DNA of 64,000 bases from assembly GCA_964245075.1 (NCBI GenBank), contig CAXTLC010000006.1, positions 1 to 64,000 of the forward strand, in the 5' to 3' direction. Source of the stretch: LMUY01 sp964245075 (GTDB lineage: Bacteria; Pseudomonadota; Alphaproteobacteria; Acetobacterales; Acetobacteraceae). The notes below the pieces were generated by a model. The model made no database searches, was not told where the DNA came from, and was given only the letters and a program-made list of their open reading frames with translations. The position numbers and the translations under genes were made by a program. Numbering within the stretch: the first letter of the stretch is position 1; each line of letters starts with the position of its first letter. Positions 48,927 to 58,092 of the stretch are shown piece by piece.

Positions 48927-50339
48927 ATGAAGGCGATCAACGCGGTCCGCATGGGCGGGGTGGATGTCCTGCCGCTCGTTGAAGGCGGCAAGGGCGTGGC
49001 GGTGTCCACCGGCGTGTCGTCCGGCCACTGGGCACAGGCAGGAGGAACCGGCACGTTCAGCGCCGTCAACGCCGACAGCTACGGCGCGGATGGCCACCTC
49101 GTGCCGCAGATCTACCACGGCCGTACCCGGCGGGAGCGCCACGAGGAGCTCATCAACTTCGCCGTCCAGGGCGGCATCGCGCAGGCGCAGCAGGCCCATG
49201 AGCTGTCGGGCGGCCAGGGGCGCATCCACGCGAACATCCTGTGGGAGATGGGCGGCGCCGAGCGGGTCATCACCGGCGTGCTCGAAGGCGCGCGGGGATT
49301 GATCCACGGGCTGACGTGCGGCGCCGGAATGCCCTACCGCCTCAGTGACATCGCGGCCCGGTTCGGCGTGCATTACTATCCGATCGTGTCCTCCGCCCGC
49401 GCGTTCAACGCGTTGTGGAAGCGTGCCTATTCCAAGGCTGCGTCCCTGCTCGGCGGCGTGGTGTACGAGGACCCCTGGCTCGCCGGCGGCCACAACGGCC
49501 TGTCCAACGGCGAAGAGCCGGACCATCGTGAGGACCCGTTCCCCCGCGTGCTGGCGCTTCGCACGCTGATGCGCTCGTTCGGCTTGGGCGACACCCCCAT
49601 CATCATGGCGGGCGGCGTCTGGTGGCTGGAGGAGTGGGAGGATTGGATCGACAACCCGGATCTGGGGCCGATCGCCTTCCAGTTCGGCACCCGGCCTTTG
49701 CTCACTCGGGAAAGCCCGATTGGGGATGCGTGGAAGCAGCGCTTGCTGACGCTGAAGGAAGGCGACGTCTTCCTCAACAAGTTCAGCCCGACCGGTTTCT
49801 ACTCGTCGGCCGTCAACAACTCCTACATCCAGGAACTTCGGGAGCGGAGCGACCATCAGGTCGCCTACACGATGGAGCCGATGGGCGAGCACACCGCCCC
49901 GTTCGGCGTCGGCCCGCGGCAGCGCATCGTGTACCTGACCCCCATGGACCTCGGCCGGGCTGAGCGTTGGGTTTGCGCGGGCTTCACCGAGGCGTTGCGT
50001 ACGCCGGACAGCACCCTGGTCTTCGTCAGCCGCGAGAAAACGGCTGAGATCCTGGAAGACCAGACGAACTGCATGGGCTGCCTCAGCCAGTGCCGCTTCT
50101 CGAACTGGTCGCAGCACGGGCCGGATTACAGCAACGGCAAGAAGGCCGACCCACGGAGCTTCTGCATCCAGAAGACGCTTCAGGCGGTGCGCGATGACCG
50201 CGGCGACCCGGCGACGCTGGACAGCAACCTGATGTTCAGCGGCCACAATGCCTACCGCTTCGCGTCGGACCCGTTCTATTCCAACGGCTTCATCCCGACA
50301 GTGAAGCAGCTGGTGGAGCGCATCCTCACCGGCCGGTAG
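48927..50339 (+). CDS. Nitronate monooxygenase-family flavin oxidoreductase
   Basis: The 470-residue FMN TIM-barrel belongs to the 2-nitropropane dioxygenase/nitronate monooxygenase superfamily. Motifs are GVAVSTGVSSGHWAQAGGTG, RGLIHGLTCGAGMPYRLSDI, PIIMAGGVWWLEEWEDWID and GPIAFQFGTRPLLT. A C-terminal cysteine group (NCMGCLSQCRFSNWS and RSFCIQKTL) could hold a metal or Fe-S centre and is unlike short nitronate monooxygenases. The ATG at 48927 lacks a strong ribosome site. The gene is 22 bases before selB. The substrate is unproven; relatives include enoyl-ACP reductase FabK. Confidence 0.84.
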   Translation: MKAINAVRMGGVDVLPLVEGGKGVAVSTGVSSGHWAQAGGTGTFSAVNADSYGADGHLVPQIYHGRTRRERHEELINFAVQGGIAQAQQAHELSGGQGRIHANILWEMGGAERVITGVLEGARGLIHGLTCGAGMPYRLSDIAARFGVHYYPIVSSARAFNALWKRAYSKAASLLGGVVYEDPWLAGGHNGLSNGEEPDHREDPFPRVLALRTLMRSFGLGDTPIIMAGGVWWLEEWEDWIDNPDLGPIAFQFGTRPLLTRESPIGDAWKQRLLTLKEGDVFLNKFSPTGFYSSAVNNSYIQELRERSDHQVAYTMEPMGEHTAPFGVGPRQRIVYLTPMDLGRAERWVCAGFTEALRTPDSTLVFVSREKTAEILEDQTNCMGCLSQCRFSNWSQHGPDYSNGKKADPRSFCIQKTLQAVRDDRGDPATLDSNLMFSGHNAYRFASDPFYSNGFIPTVKQLVERILTGR

Positions 50340-50361
50340 AACGCTGCCGCATAGAGGCCGC

Positions 50362-52266
50362 GTGGGTACGACCGCCGACACCTGCCCCCCTCCGAGCGGA
50401 CGTTTGCTGCTGGGCGTGATCGGTCACGTTGATCACGGCAAGACTGCCCTGGTTCGAGCCTTGACCGGCATGGAGACCGATCGCCTGGAAGAGGAGCAGC
50501 GGCGGGGCATCTCCATCGCGCTCGGCTTCGCCCATCTGCTGGCGCCCGGCGCCGTCGTGGACTTGATCGACATGCCGGGGCACGAGCGCTTCGTGCGCAC
50601 GATGATCTCGGGTGCCACGGGCGTAAGCGGCGTGCTGCTGGCGGTGGCGGCCAACGAGGGCATCCAGCCGCAAACCGTTGAGCACGTCGACGTTGCTGCG
50701 TTGCTCGGCATCAAGCGCGCGATCATCGCGGTGACCAAGGCGGACCTTGTCGGCCCGGAGCAGGCTGCGGCGGCCGGACGCGCCGCGATGGCGCTTGCCG
50801 CTGCCTCCGGCCTGGAAGCCGGGCCTCCCATCGCCACGTCGGCCGTCACCGGGGCTGGCCTCGACGCCTTGCGCGCGGCGATCGGGGCCGTCGCGACCAT
50901 CGATGCGACGCCCGAGGAGGACGGCTTCCCTTACCTTCCCATCGACCGCGTCTTCAGCGTCGCAGGGCATGGCACCGTCGTCACCGGCACGTTGCGTCAC
51001 GGTGGCCTGGCAGCCGGCGACGAACTCGCCTTGCTGCCATCGGGCGGGGCAGTACGGGTGCGCAGCCTCCAGGTGCATGGGCAGCGGGTGGACCGGGCGC
51101 TGCCGGGCCAGCGCGTGGCGGCGAACATGCGCGGGGCCGGGCTGGACGGGCTCGGCCGCGGCACCGCCTTGTGCACGCCTGGACTGCTCACCGCCGCATC
51201 CTGGCTGTCGGTGCAGATGCGGTCCGTCGCTGGTGCGCCGAACCTGCGGACCGGCGTCTCCTTGCGGCTGCTGTTCGGCACGGAGGAGGTGGACGCCCGC
51301 CTGCGCCTGCTCGACCGCGACGTGCTGCAACCAGGCGGAACGGCGCTCGCGCAACTGCACTGCCGCACCCCGGTCGCCGTGCCGGCGCGGGAAGCGTTCA
51401 TCGTGCGCCTCCCCTCCCCCGCCTTGACCGTCGGCGGCGGCCGGGTGCTCGACCCGGATACCGTGCGGCAGCGCCGCCATGCCGCCGCCCCTCTCGGCTG
51501 GTTGGCGGCGCTCGCTGCCGCCGTCCCGTCCGTGATCGTGCGGCACGGGGTGCAGGAAGCCGGGCAGGCTGGCACCACGCTCGCCAAACTGGCGCGCCGC
51601 GCCGGAGTGGCGCCCGCCCGTGCCGCTTCGTTGCTGGCAGGCCAACCCGCCGTGCTGTCCCGCGCCGGGGACGTGATGGCCGAGGACGCGGTGGCGGACG
51701 TGGCGGGCCGGTTGCCCGGCCTGCTCGCCCCCTATCCGGATGGCGCGTCCCGGGAAGCGCTCACCCGCCTGCTGCCCGGTGTGGGGGCATCCGTGCTGGA
51801 GCACGCGGCGGAGCGCCTCGTCGCCTCCGGCACGCTATGGAGGGACCGCGGATTGCTCCGGCTGCGCCAACTGGCGCGGGAGCGCTCGCAGGCGCAGGAG
51901 GAGGACGCAGCGGCAGGACGGCTGGCCGAGGCGCTGCGCTTGGGCGGGTTGACGCCGCCCGATCCGGCCTCCCTGGCACCGGATGTCCGCTCCCGCCGGC
52001 TGCTGGATCGGCTGGTGCGGCAGGGCACGGTGGTGCGCACGACGGACCGGGTGCAGAAGCGGGACATCCTGTTTCACCGGGATGCCGTGGAGTCCGCGCG
52101 TCGCCGGCTGACCCCTTTGCTGGGGGGGCCAGGGCTGCTGGTGAAGGAGGCGGGCGAGGCGCTCGGCATATCCCGCAAATTCAGCGTGCCGCTGCTGGAG
52201 CATCTCGACGCCATCCAGTTCACCCGGCGCGTTGCCGACCGCCGGGTGCTTGCGCAACGCGACTGA
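50362..52266 (+). CDS. selB: Selenocysteine-specific elongation factor SelB
   Basis: The 634-residue translation GTPase brings Sec-tRNA to UGA codons marked by a SECIS hairpin. The EF-Tu-like G-domain has G1 GHVDHGKT (21-28), RRGISIALGFAHL, G3 DMPGHERF and G4-type TKAD. Domains II and III follow, and the C-terminal third holds four winged helices that read the SECIS (end KEAGEALGISRKFSVPLLEHLD). The start is GTG 50362. It is followed 21 bases later by tRNA-Sec and faces the selenoprotein formate dehydrogenase operon, its evident client. Confidence 0.95.
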   Translation: MGTTADTCPPPSGRLLLGVIGHVDHGKTALVRALTGMETDRLEEEQRRGISIALGFAHLLAPGAVVDLIDMPGHERFVRTMISGATGVSGVLLAVAANEGIQPQTVEHVDVAALLGIKRAIIAVTKADLVGPEQAAAAGRAAMALAAASGLEAGPPIATSAVTGAGLDALRAAIGAVATIDATPEEDGFPYLPIDRVFSVAGHGTVVTGTLRHGGLAAGDELALLPSGGAVRVRSLQVHGQRVDRALPGQRVAANMRGAGLDGLGRGTALCTPGLLTAASWLSVQMRSVAGAPNLRTGVSLRLLFGTEEVDARLRLLDRDVLQPGGTALAQLHCRTPVAVPAREAFIVRLPSPALTVGGGRVLDPDTVRQRRHAAAPLGWLAALAAAVPSVIVRHGVQEAGQAGTTLAKLARRAGVAPARAASLLAGQPAVLSRAGDVMAEDAVADVAGRLPGLLAPYPDGASREALTRLLPGVGASVLEHAAERLVASGTLWRDRGLLRLRQLARERSQAQEEDAAAGRLAEALRLGGLTPPDPASLAPDVRSRRLLDRLVRQGTVVRTTDRVQKRDILFHRDAVESARRRLTPLLGGPGLLVKEAGEALGISRKFSVPLLEHLDAIQFTRRVADRRVLAQRD

Positions 52267-52287
52267 GCAGCCGGCGTTGTCCGCCAT

Positions 52288-52380
52288 GGAGGCGATTGGG
52301 GTCTGGTGGCCCTCCTGGTCTTCAAAACCAGCGGCCCGCCAAAAGCGGGCGGTGGGTTCGATTCCCATCCGCCTCCGCCA
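52288..52380 (+). tRNA. selC: tRNA-Sec (anticodon UCA)
   Basis: This 93-base tRNA has the long acceptor of SelC (GGAGGCGA with TCCGCCTCC), the anticodon stem CTGGT/ACCAG around CTTCAAA (anticodon TCA), a long variable arm GCGGCCCGCCAAAAGCGGGC and the T-arm GTGGGTTCGATTCCCAT. The CCA is encoded. It lies 21 bases after selB, likely on the same transcript. Confidence 0.96.
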
Positions 52381-52394
52381 GCCATGCTCCACCC

Positions 52395-53408
52395 TTACGC
52401 CTTGGGCAGGTTCTCCGGCTGCGAGAACCGGAAGCTGATCTCCGGATGGGAGGCAGACACGTCTCCCACGCCCATGATCGACACGCGGAACAGCAAGCTG
52501 CCCGCCAAGGCCAGCAGCGATGCGACGTCAGACACCGTGCCGGGCCGGCCGCGGCCGAACGCCAAGGAAAGCGCCTGCAACCCAAGCGGCAGCGCGTTGC
52601 CAAGCTGGGTCGCGCCGACCTTCTCCACCCGGCCCCATTCGCTGTCCATGGCCGCTGCCACGCCGCGGCGCTCGTAGATGCCGTGCGTCGCCATCGTCGC
52701 CGCGAGCTCGGCGGAAAGCGCCGCGAGCGCCAGCGTGTCCAGCTTGCGCCGGCGGTGGCCGGAATGTTCCAGCAGCGACAGCGCGGACGCGCCGGCGGCG
52801 ATGGAGGAGGCTGCGAACCGCAACGCCAGTGTGCGGGGCGCTGCCGCCCACAGAGGCGTGCTGGTGGCCGAGAGCAGCGAAGCTGTGTAGGTCGCAAGCC
52901 CGGCGCCGGCCAGCGCCGCGGGAACCTGCATGACTCGCGACGCCGGGCGCATCCAGCGCAGCCCGCGCACCCGGTCCGACAGAAACTGCATCGCCGCGTT
53001 GCCCCCCGCGAACGCGGTGAAGCCCATCAGGACCCAGGTGCCGATCGACATCGGCGAGGTGCGCTTGGCGATCCGCAGCATGTTGTAGAACCGCTTGGGC
53101 GTGTGGAGGTCCCAGACCAGCAGCGCCGAGCCGATCACCGGCGCCAGCAAGGACAGGTAGCGCCCGCGCCGCACCGTGTCGGCTGCCTTCGGCCCTTCCG
53201 CCAGGTCCACGATCGTCGAGATCAGCGCCGACGAGCCAGACAGCCCGGCGAGGAAGATGTAGCCGCCCACCACCCAGTTCTCGAACGGCGCTTCCTTGAG
53301 CTGCGAGCGGCCGTAGTACGTCGGCCCGTCCCAGCCCTTCCGCTTGACCGTGTCGTGCGCGTCCCGCGGGGTGATCGCCGGCTCGTCGGGCGGCTGCATG
53401 CCCGGCAT
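52395..53408 (-). CDS. NrfD-type membrane subunit of formate dehydrogenase
   Basis: The 337-residue protein has about eight to nine hydrophobic helices and the NrfD/PsrC family pattern (WVVGGYIFLAGLSGSSALIS, RYLSLLAPVIGSALLVWDL, SIGTWVLMGFTAFAGG). It should anchor the iron-sulfur subunit and pass electrons to quinone. Most FdnGHI enzymes use a cytochrome b (FdnI); here an NrfD-type protein without haem-ligating pattern takes its place. The start overlaps the stop of the iron-sulfur subunit (ATGA). Confidence 0.88.
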   Translation of the reverse strand: MPGMQPPDEPAITPRDAHDTVKRKGWDGPTYYGRSQLKEAPFENWVVGGYIFLAGLSGSSALISTIVDLAEGPKAADTVRRGRYLSLLAPVIGSALLVWDLHTPKRFYNMLRIAKRTSPMSIGTWVLMGFTAFAGGNAAMQFLSDRVRGLRWMRPASRVMQVPAALAGAGLATYTASLLSATSTPLWAAAPRTLALRFAASSIAAGASALSLLEHSGHRRRKLDTLALAALSAELAATMATHGIYERRGVAAAMDSEWGRVEKVGATQLGNALPLGLQALSLAFGRGRPGTVSDVASLLALAGSLLFRVSIMGVGDVSASHPEISFRFSQPENLPKA

Positions 53409-54313
53409 CAGCGCCGCTCCCCGCCGGCGAACAGCGCCACCGCGGTGAGCGCCAGCCCGGCGATCGTCGCGAGCCCGGTGAACAGCGCTGGGGCGACCCG
53501 GTTGGAAGCGCGCGTCGGGGCCGCGGGCAGGTTGTAAAGCTCAGGCCGGTCAGTGAGGAGGAAGAACGCGTTCAGGTGCCCGATCCCGCCGGTCGCGCCC
53601 GGCGCGCCGGGCGTGCCGTAAAGGTAGGCTTCCCCCACGCCCCGCCCGTGCAACTCGGTGACCCGGCGCTGCGCCCTGTCTTGCAGGTCGCCCAGTTCGC
53701 CGAACTGGATGCTGTCGGTCGGGCAAGCCTTGGCGCAGGCCGGTTCCAGCCCACCTTTCAGCCGGTCATAGCAGAGCGTGCACTTGTGCGCCTTGCCGTC
53801 CAGCGTGTTGACGTCGATCACGCCGAACGGGCATGCCGGCACGCAGTAGCCGCAGCCGTTGCAGATATCCTGCTGCACCACCACGGTGTCGAACTCGGTC
53901 TTGAACAGGGAGCCGGTGGGGCAGGCCTCCAGGCACGGCGCGTTGTGGCAATGCTTGCACACGTCGCTCATCATCAGCCAGCCGGACTGGAATGCCGACT
54001 GCTCGTTGGTCCGCACGCCGCCGCAGGAACCAGCCTTCTCGACGAAGGCCACGTGCCGCCAGGTGTTGGCGGACAAGGAGCCGGTGTTGTCAAAGCTCTG
54101 CCCCGTCAGGCCGATGTTGTCGGCCGGCAGGTTGTTCCATTCCTTGCACGCCACCTCGCACGCCTTGCAGCCGATGCAGACGGTGGTGTCGGTGAAGAAG
54201 CCGTAGGAGCGTCCGGGCTCGATCAGGACATGGGCCGTCAGCTCCGACTCGTTGGGGATCGGCCCGCCGAACTGTGAGCGCGTTTCCTCGCGGCTGCGCA
54301 CGTGCATATCCAT
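53408..54313 (-). CDS. fdhB: Formate dehydrogenase iron-sulfur subunit
   Basis: The 301-residue ferredoxin-type subunit carries four cysteine clusters: CIGCKACEVACKEW, CKHCHNAPCLEACPTGSL, CNGCGYCVPACPFGVID and CTLCYDRL with CAKACPTDSI. These bind four [4Fe-4S] centres. A C-terminal TM (PALFTGLATIAGLALTAVALFAG) resembles that of FdnH. It conducts electrons from the molybdenum/tungsten site to the NrfD-type subunit. ATG 54313 is 11 bases after the 74-residue gene, within one operon. Confidence 0.94.
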   Translation of the reverse strand: MDMHVRSREETRSQFGGPIPNESELTAHVLIEPGRSYGFFTDTTVCIGCKACEVACKEWNNLPADNIGLTGQSFDNTGSLSANTWRHVAFVEKAGSCGGVRTNEQSAFQSGWLMMSDVCKHCHNAPCLEACPTGSLFKTEFDTVVVQQDICNGCGYCVPACPFGVIDVNTLDGKAHKCTLCYDRLKGGLEPACAKACPTDSIQFGELGDLQDRAQRRVTELHGRGVGEAYLYGTPGAPGATGGIGHLNAFFLLTDRPELYNLPAAPTRASNRVAPALFTGLATIAGLALTAVALFAGGERR

Positions 54314-54324
54314 GGGCGGTGTCC

Positions 54325-54549
54325 TCAGTCGGCCAGGTAAAGCGCGGTGGCGACGTTGCCGATCAGGTTCGGCGCCGCGCGGTAGCGCACGCAGATGCGG
54401 GCCTGGCGGTGTTGCAGGGGGGTGAGCTGCACCGTCTCCGCCGCGGCGTTCGGGCTTAGCAGGAACAGGTGGGACACGCCGTCGTCGTCGGTGAGCTGAA
54501 AGCGACCTTCGCCCACGATGGTCACCACGCCCGTCATGCTCGCCGCCAT
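54325..54549 (-). CDS. Small protein of the formate dehydrogenase operon (74 aa)
   Basis: The 74-residue beta-rich protein (GVVTIVGEGRFQLTDDDGVSHLFLL, ending NVATALYLAD) starts at ATG 54549, overlapping the previous stop (ATGA). A second ATG at 54537 is possible. No family is recognised. Position between the catalytic and iron-sulfur genes suggests an assembly or structural role. Confidence 0.7.
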   Translation of the reverse strand: MAASMTGVVTIVGEGRFQLTDDDGVSHLFLLSPNAAAETVQLTPLQHRQARICVRYRAAPNLIGNVATALYLAD

Positions 54550-54836
54550 CAACCGGGCTCCATCTCGTGCACGGCGTCCGACAGCCAGGCGCGCGCCTTC
54601 TCCAGCTCGTCCCACGGAATTCCGCCGAGCGGGAAATGCACGGCGAGCACGATGCTGATGACCGCGTTGACGTGGCCCAGCCGGCGCCGTTCGTTCCCGT
54701 CGATCAACTGGTTGCGGAACGCCGACAGCTCGCGCGTCGCCGCCGACAGCTTGTGCCCGTCGGCGTGGGGGCGCTCCGCCAGCACGGCGTCCAGGCATGC
54801 CAGCGCGGCGTGGCCCGGCGCCGCGTCACTGGCCAT
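54549..54836 (-). CDS. Small helical protein of the formate dehydrogenase operon (95 aa)
   Basis: The 95-residue mostly helical protein (LSAATRELSAFRNQLIDGNERRRL, then IPWDELEKARAWLSDAVHEM) starts inside the end of the catalytic gene, overlapping by 11 bases. No cofactor motif or TM segment is clear; HVNAVISIVLAVHFPLG is moderately hydrophobic. No family is recognised. Four consecutive overlaps in this operon argue that it is translated. Confidence 0.7.
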   Translation of the reverse strand: MASDAAPGHAALACLDAVLAERPHADGHKLSAATRELSAFRNQLIDGNERRRLGHVNAVISIVLAVHFPLGGIPWDELEKARAWLSDAVHEMEPG

Positions 54837-57800
54837 GCGAGGACCCGGCCGGGTTCGGCAGGCGGCCCGGGCGCAGCGCGCAGGTCACCGCCTTGGTGGA
54901 GTGGATGCTGGTGTTGGCATCCCCGGTGATGGCGAGCAGCACGTTGGCGGTGGCGCCCCGCGCGTAGCCATCGCGGCCGTAGTGCCAGGGCATGCCGATC
55001 TGGTGCACGGTCTTGCCCTGGATGGTGAACGGGCGGACACGCTGCGTCACCATCGCCTTGACCTCGATTTCACCGCGCTTGGTGGAAAGCACGGTCCAGC
55101 CGAGGTGCCCGATGCCCAGTTCGCTTGCCAGCTCGGGTGAAACCTCGACGAAGGCTTCGGGCTGCAACTCCGCGGTGTGCGGGGTGACCCGGCTCATGAC
55201 GCCGCCGCAATGCAGCTCGGTGAGGCGGTACGTGGTGAACACGTACGGGTACGCCGGGTCCTCCGGCGCATGCACGTCGTTGCCGGGCCGCTGCCATTCC
55301 CGCGCCACGGGGTTGGACTGGCGCTGCGGGAACAGCAGGTTGCGGGACGGGCTTTCCACCGGCTCGTAGTGCGTCGGCAGCGGGCCGTCCTTCAGCCCAC
55401 TCGGCGCGAAGAGCTGGGACAGCCCGTCCGCTTCCATGATGAACGGCGCGTCCCCGCCCAGCGCGGCCATGCCGTGCGGGTGGGTCGACCAGTCGGGACG
55501 GTAGTCGGGGCGGGTGGTGGCGATGAAGTCCGGCACGTCCGTTCCGGTCCACTTGCCGGCGGCCTCGTCCCACCAGATCATCCTCTTGCGCTCGGACCAC
55601 GGTTTGCCCGCCGGGTCGGCGGAGGCGCGGTTGTAGAGCGTGCGCCGGTTGGCCGGCCAGGAGAACGCCCAGCCGAGATGGCTGCCCGGCCCGTCCGGAG
55701 CGTCCGGTATCCGGCTGCGGGCGACGTTGTGGCCGTCCGCCGGGTAGATGCCGCTGTACATCCAGCCGCCGCACGCGGTGCTGCCATCGTCCTTCAGGTC
55801 CTGGTACTTCAGGACCTGCTTGCGATCCGCCACGGTGTAGCCGTTGATCTCCCGCAGGACCGCTTCCGCGTCCGGTTCCGCCCGCGCGCCGCGTTCCGGG
55901 TATTGCCAGGTCAGCGCGTGCATCGCGGCGTCCCGGCTCAGGGCGCTGCCGGCATAGAGCTGCTTCAGCCGCTTGCCCAAATGGTAGATGAACCAGAGGT
56001 CGGAGCGGCTGTCCCCCGGGGCTTCCAGTACGGCGTCGTGCCACTGCACCAGGCGGCTGGTGTTGGTGACGGTGCCGTCCTTCTCGCCGGCCAGGGCGGC
56101 CGGCAGGAAGAAGACCTCCGTCTCGATGTCCTCCGGCGTCAGCTCGCCGCGCTGCACCAGCCGGCCGCCCTGCCAGAAATCCGCGGTCTCGCTCATCGCG
56201 AAGTCCCGCACGACGAGGAACTCGAGCCGCCCGAGGCCGCGTTCCACGAGGTCGGTGTTGACCGCGCCCACCATCGGGTTCTGCCCGAGGATGAACTGGC
56301 CCTTGAGCACGCCGTCCGTCATCGCCAGCGTCATCGGCAACTGGGACAGGTCACCGGTCAGCTTGGGCAGGTGCTCGTAGCCGTAGCCGTTCGCGGCCTG
56401 GGCCGATTCGCCGTACCAAGCCTTCAGCAGGCTGGTCACGTATTTCGGGAAGTTGCTCCACCATCCGGTCGCCGGGGTCTCGGTGTGCAGGTACTCGGCC
56501 AGGCTGCCGTGGTGGTGGAACACGTTGGGCTGCGGCAGGTAGGTGGGCAGCATGTTGTACAGCGTCGGGATGTCCGTGCTGCCCTGGATGCTGGCATGGC
56601 CACGCAACGCCATGATCCCGCCGCCCGGCCGCCCGACATTGCCGAGCAGCGCTTGGACGATGCTCGCCGCACGGATGATCTGCACCCCCACCGAGTGGTG
56701 CGTCCAGCCGACCGCGTAGCAGATGGCGCCCGTCCGTTCCCGGCCGGAGTTGCGGGCCAGGGTATCCGCCACCCGGAGGAAGGTCTTGGCCGGGCAGCCG
56801 GTGACCTGCTCCACCATCTCCGGCGTGTAGCGGGCGTAGTGCCGGCGCATGATCTGGTACACGCAGTTCGGGTGCTGCAAGGTCGGGTCTGTCGGCGGCG
56901 GGCTTTCCGCCATGCTCTCGAACTGGCTGTGGTTCCCCTCTTCCTTCTCAGCGCGATGCTCGGCGATGGAGGACGGAACCTTCTTGCCTTTATACTGCCA
57001 GGTCGCCTCGTCGTAGGACTTGGTGTCCGCGTCGAAGCCGGAGAACACGCCGTCATTGTCCTCCGGGTTGAGGTAGCCGTCCTCGATGATGTGGGAGATG
57101 TTGGTGTAGGCGAGCGCGAACTCGCGGAACCACAGGTCATTCTCCAGGATATGGCGGATGATGCCGCCCAGGAAGGCGATGTCGGTGCCGGAACGGATCG
57201 GCGCGTGGATGTCCGCCAGGGCGGACGTGCGGGTGAAGCGCGGGTCCACGTGCATGAGGGTGGCGCCGCGCCGTTTCGCTTCCACGACGAAGCGGAACGC
57301 GATCGGATGGTTCTCCGCCATGTTGGAGCCCATGATCAGCACGCAGTCCGCGTTCTCCAGGTCCCACAGGGACATGGTGGCAGCGCCGCGGCCGAAGGAG
57401 GTGCCTAAACTAGGCACCGAGGAGGAGTGTCAGATCCTGGCTTGGTTCTCGATGTTGACCATGCCCAGGCCGCCGCCGAACAGCTTCTTGATGAGGTAGT
57501 TCTCCTCGTTGTCCAGCGTGGCGCCGCCGAGCGAGCCGACACCCAGAGCATGGTTCACCACCCGCCCGTCCGGCAGCGCCTCGACGAAGGTGTCGTCCCG
57601 CGCCTTCTTGGTCAGCTGCGCGATGCGCTCCATCGCCCAGTCGAGCGGCTTGGGCTCCCACGCGGTGGCGCGCGGGCCGCGGTACATCACGGTGTTGATC
57701 CGCTGCGGCGAAAGCAGCATGCCGAGCGTGCTGGAACCCTTGGGGCAGAGCGTGCCCTGGTTCACCGGGCTGCGTGGGTCGCCCTCGATATGGATCGGCT

Positions 57801-58023
57801 TGCCGTTCCTGGCATAGACAAGCTGGCCGCAACCGACGGCGCAGAATGGGCAGACGCTGGTGCCAACGGTATCCGCATTTTCCAGCCGGGGACGCAGGTT
57901 GCGCGACAGGCTGCTCTCGGCGGCCTTGCGGAGCGGGTCCTGGCCGGCGAACTGCCGGGGCAGCGACCAGTCCTTCACGAACCCGCCCACCCGCTGCCCG
58001 ATCGTCTGCCGCAGCTTCCTCAT
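54826..58023 (-). CDS. fdhA: Selenocysteine formate dehydrogenase, catalytic subunit
   Basis: The 1065-residue molybdopterin enzyme is read through an in-frame TGA (57432-57430) as Sec198, in NQARI-U-HSSSVPSLGTSFGRG; E. coli FdnG has Sec196 in the same context. A [4Fe-4S] site is formed by Cys58, Cys61, Cys65 and Cys93 (CPFCAVGC, TLCPKG). Cofactor-binding regions follow (VDPRFTRTSALADIHAPIRSG). A SECIS-like hairpin lies just after the TGA. The ATG at 58023 has AAGGAG seven bases upstream. No twin-arginine signal is seen in the first 55 residues, unlike FdnG, so the enzyme may face the cytoplasm, or may need a different start. The operon continues with two small genes, fdhB and the NrfD-type gene. 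Confidence 0.94.
57400..57432 (-). promoter_or_regulatory. Sec TGA codon with SECIS hairpin
   Basis: On the minus strand the TGA (57432-57430) is followed after 11 bases by GGTGCCTA-GTT-TAGGCACC (57418-57400), an 8-bp stem whose tip contains the G and U needed by bacterial SelB. The tip is 19 bases from the TGA, in the expected range. Confidence 0.88.
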
Positions 58024-58092
58024 CGCAGAACTCCTTTGCCCGCCAAATGTGCGGGAACGTTTTCGCCGTCGAGTGACGAAAGCGAGCGTCAT

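Noticed and set aside
57430..58092. Separate short formate dehydrogenase gene ending at TGA
   Set aside because: The TGA is a selenocysteine codon with a SECIS hairpin, so it is the 5' part of one fdhA.
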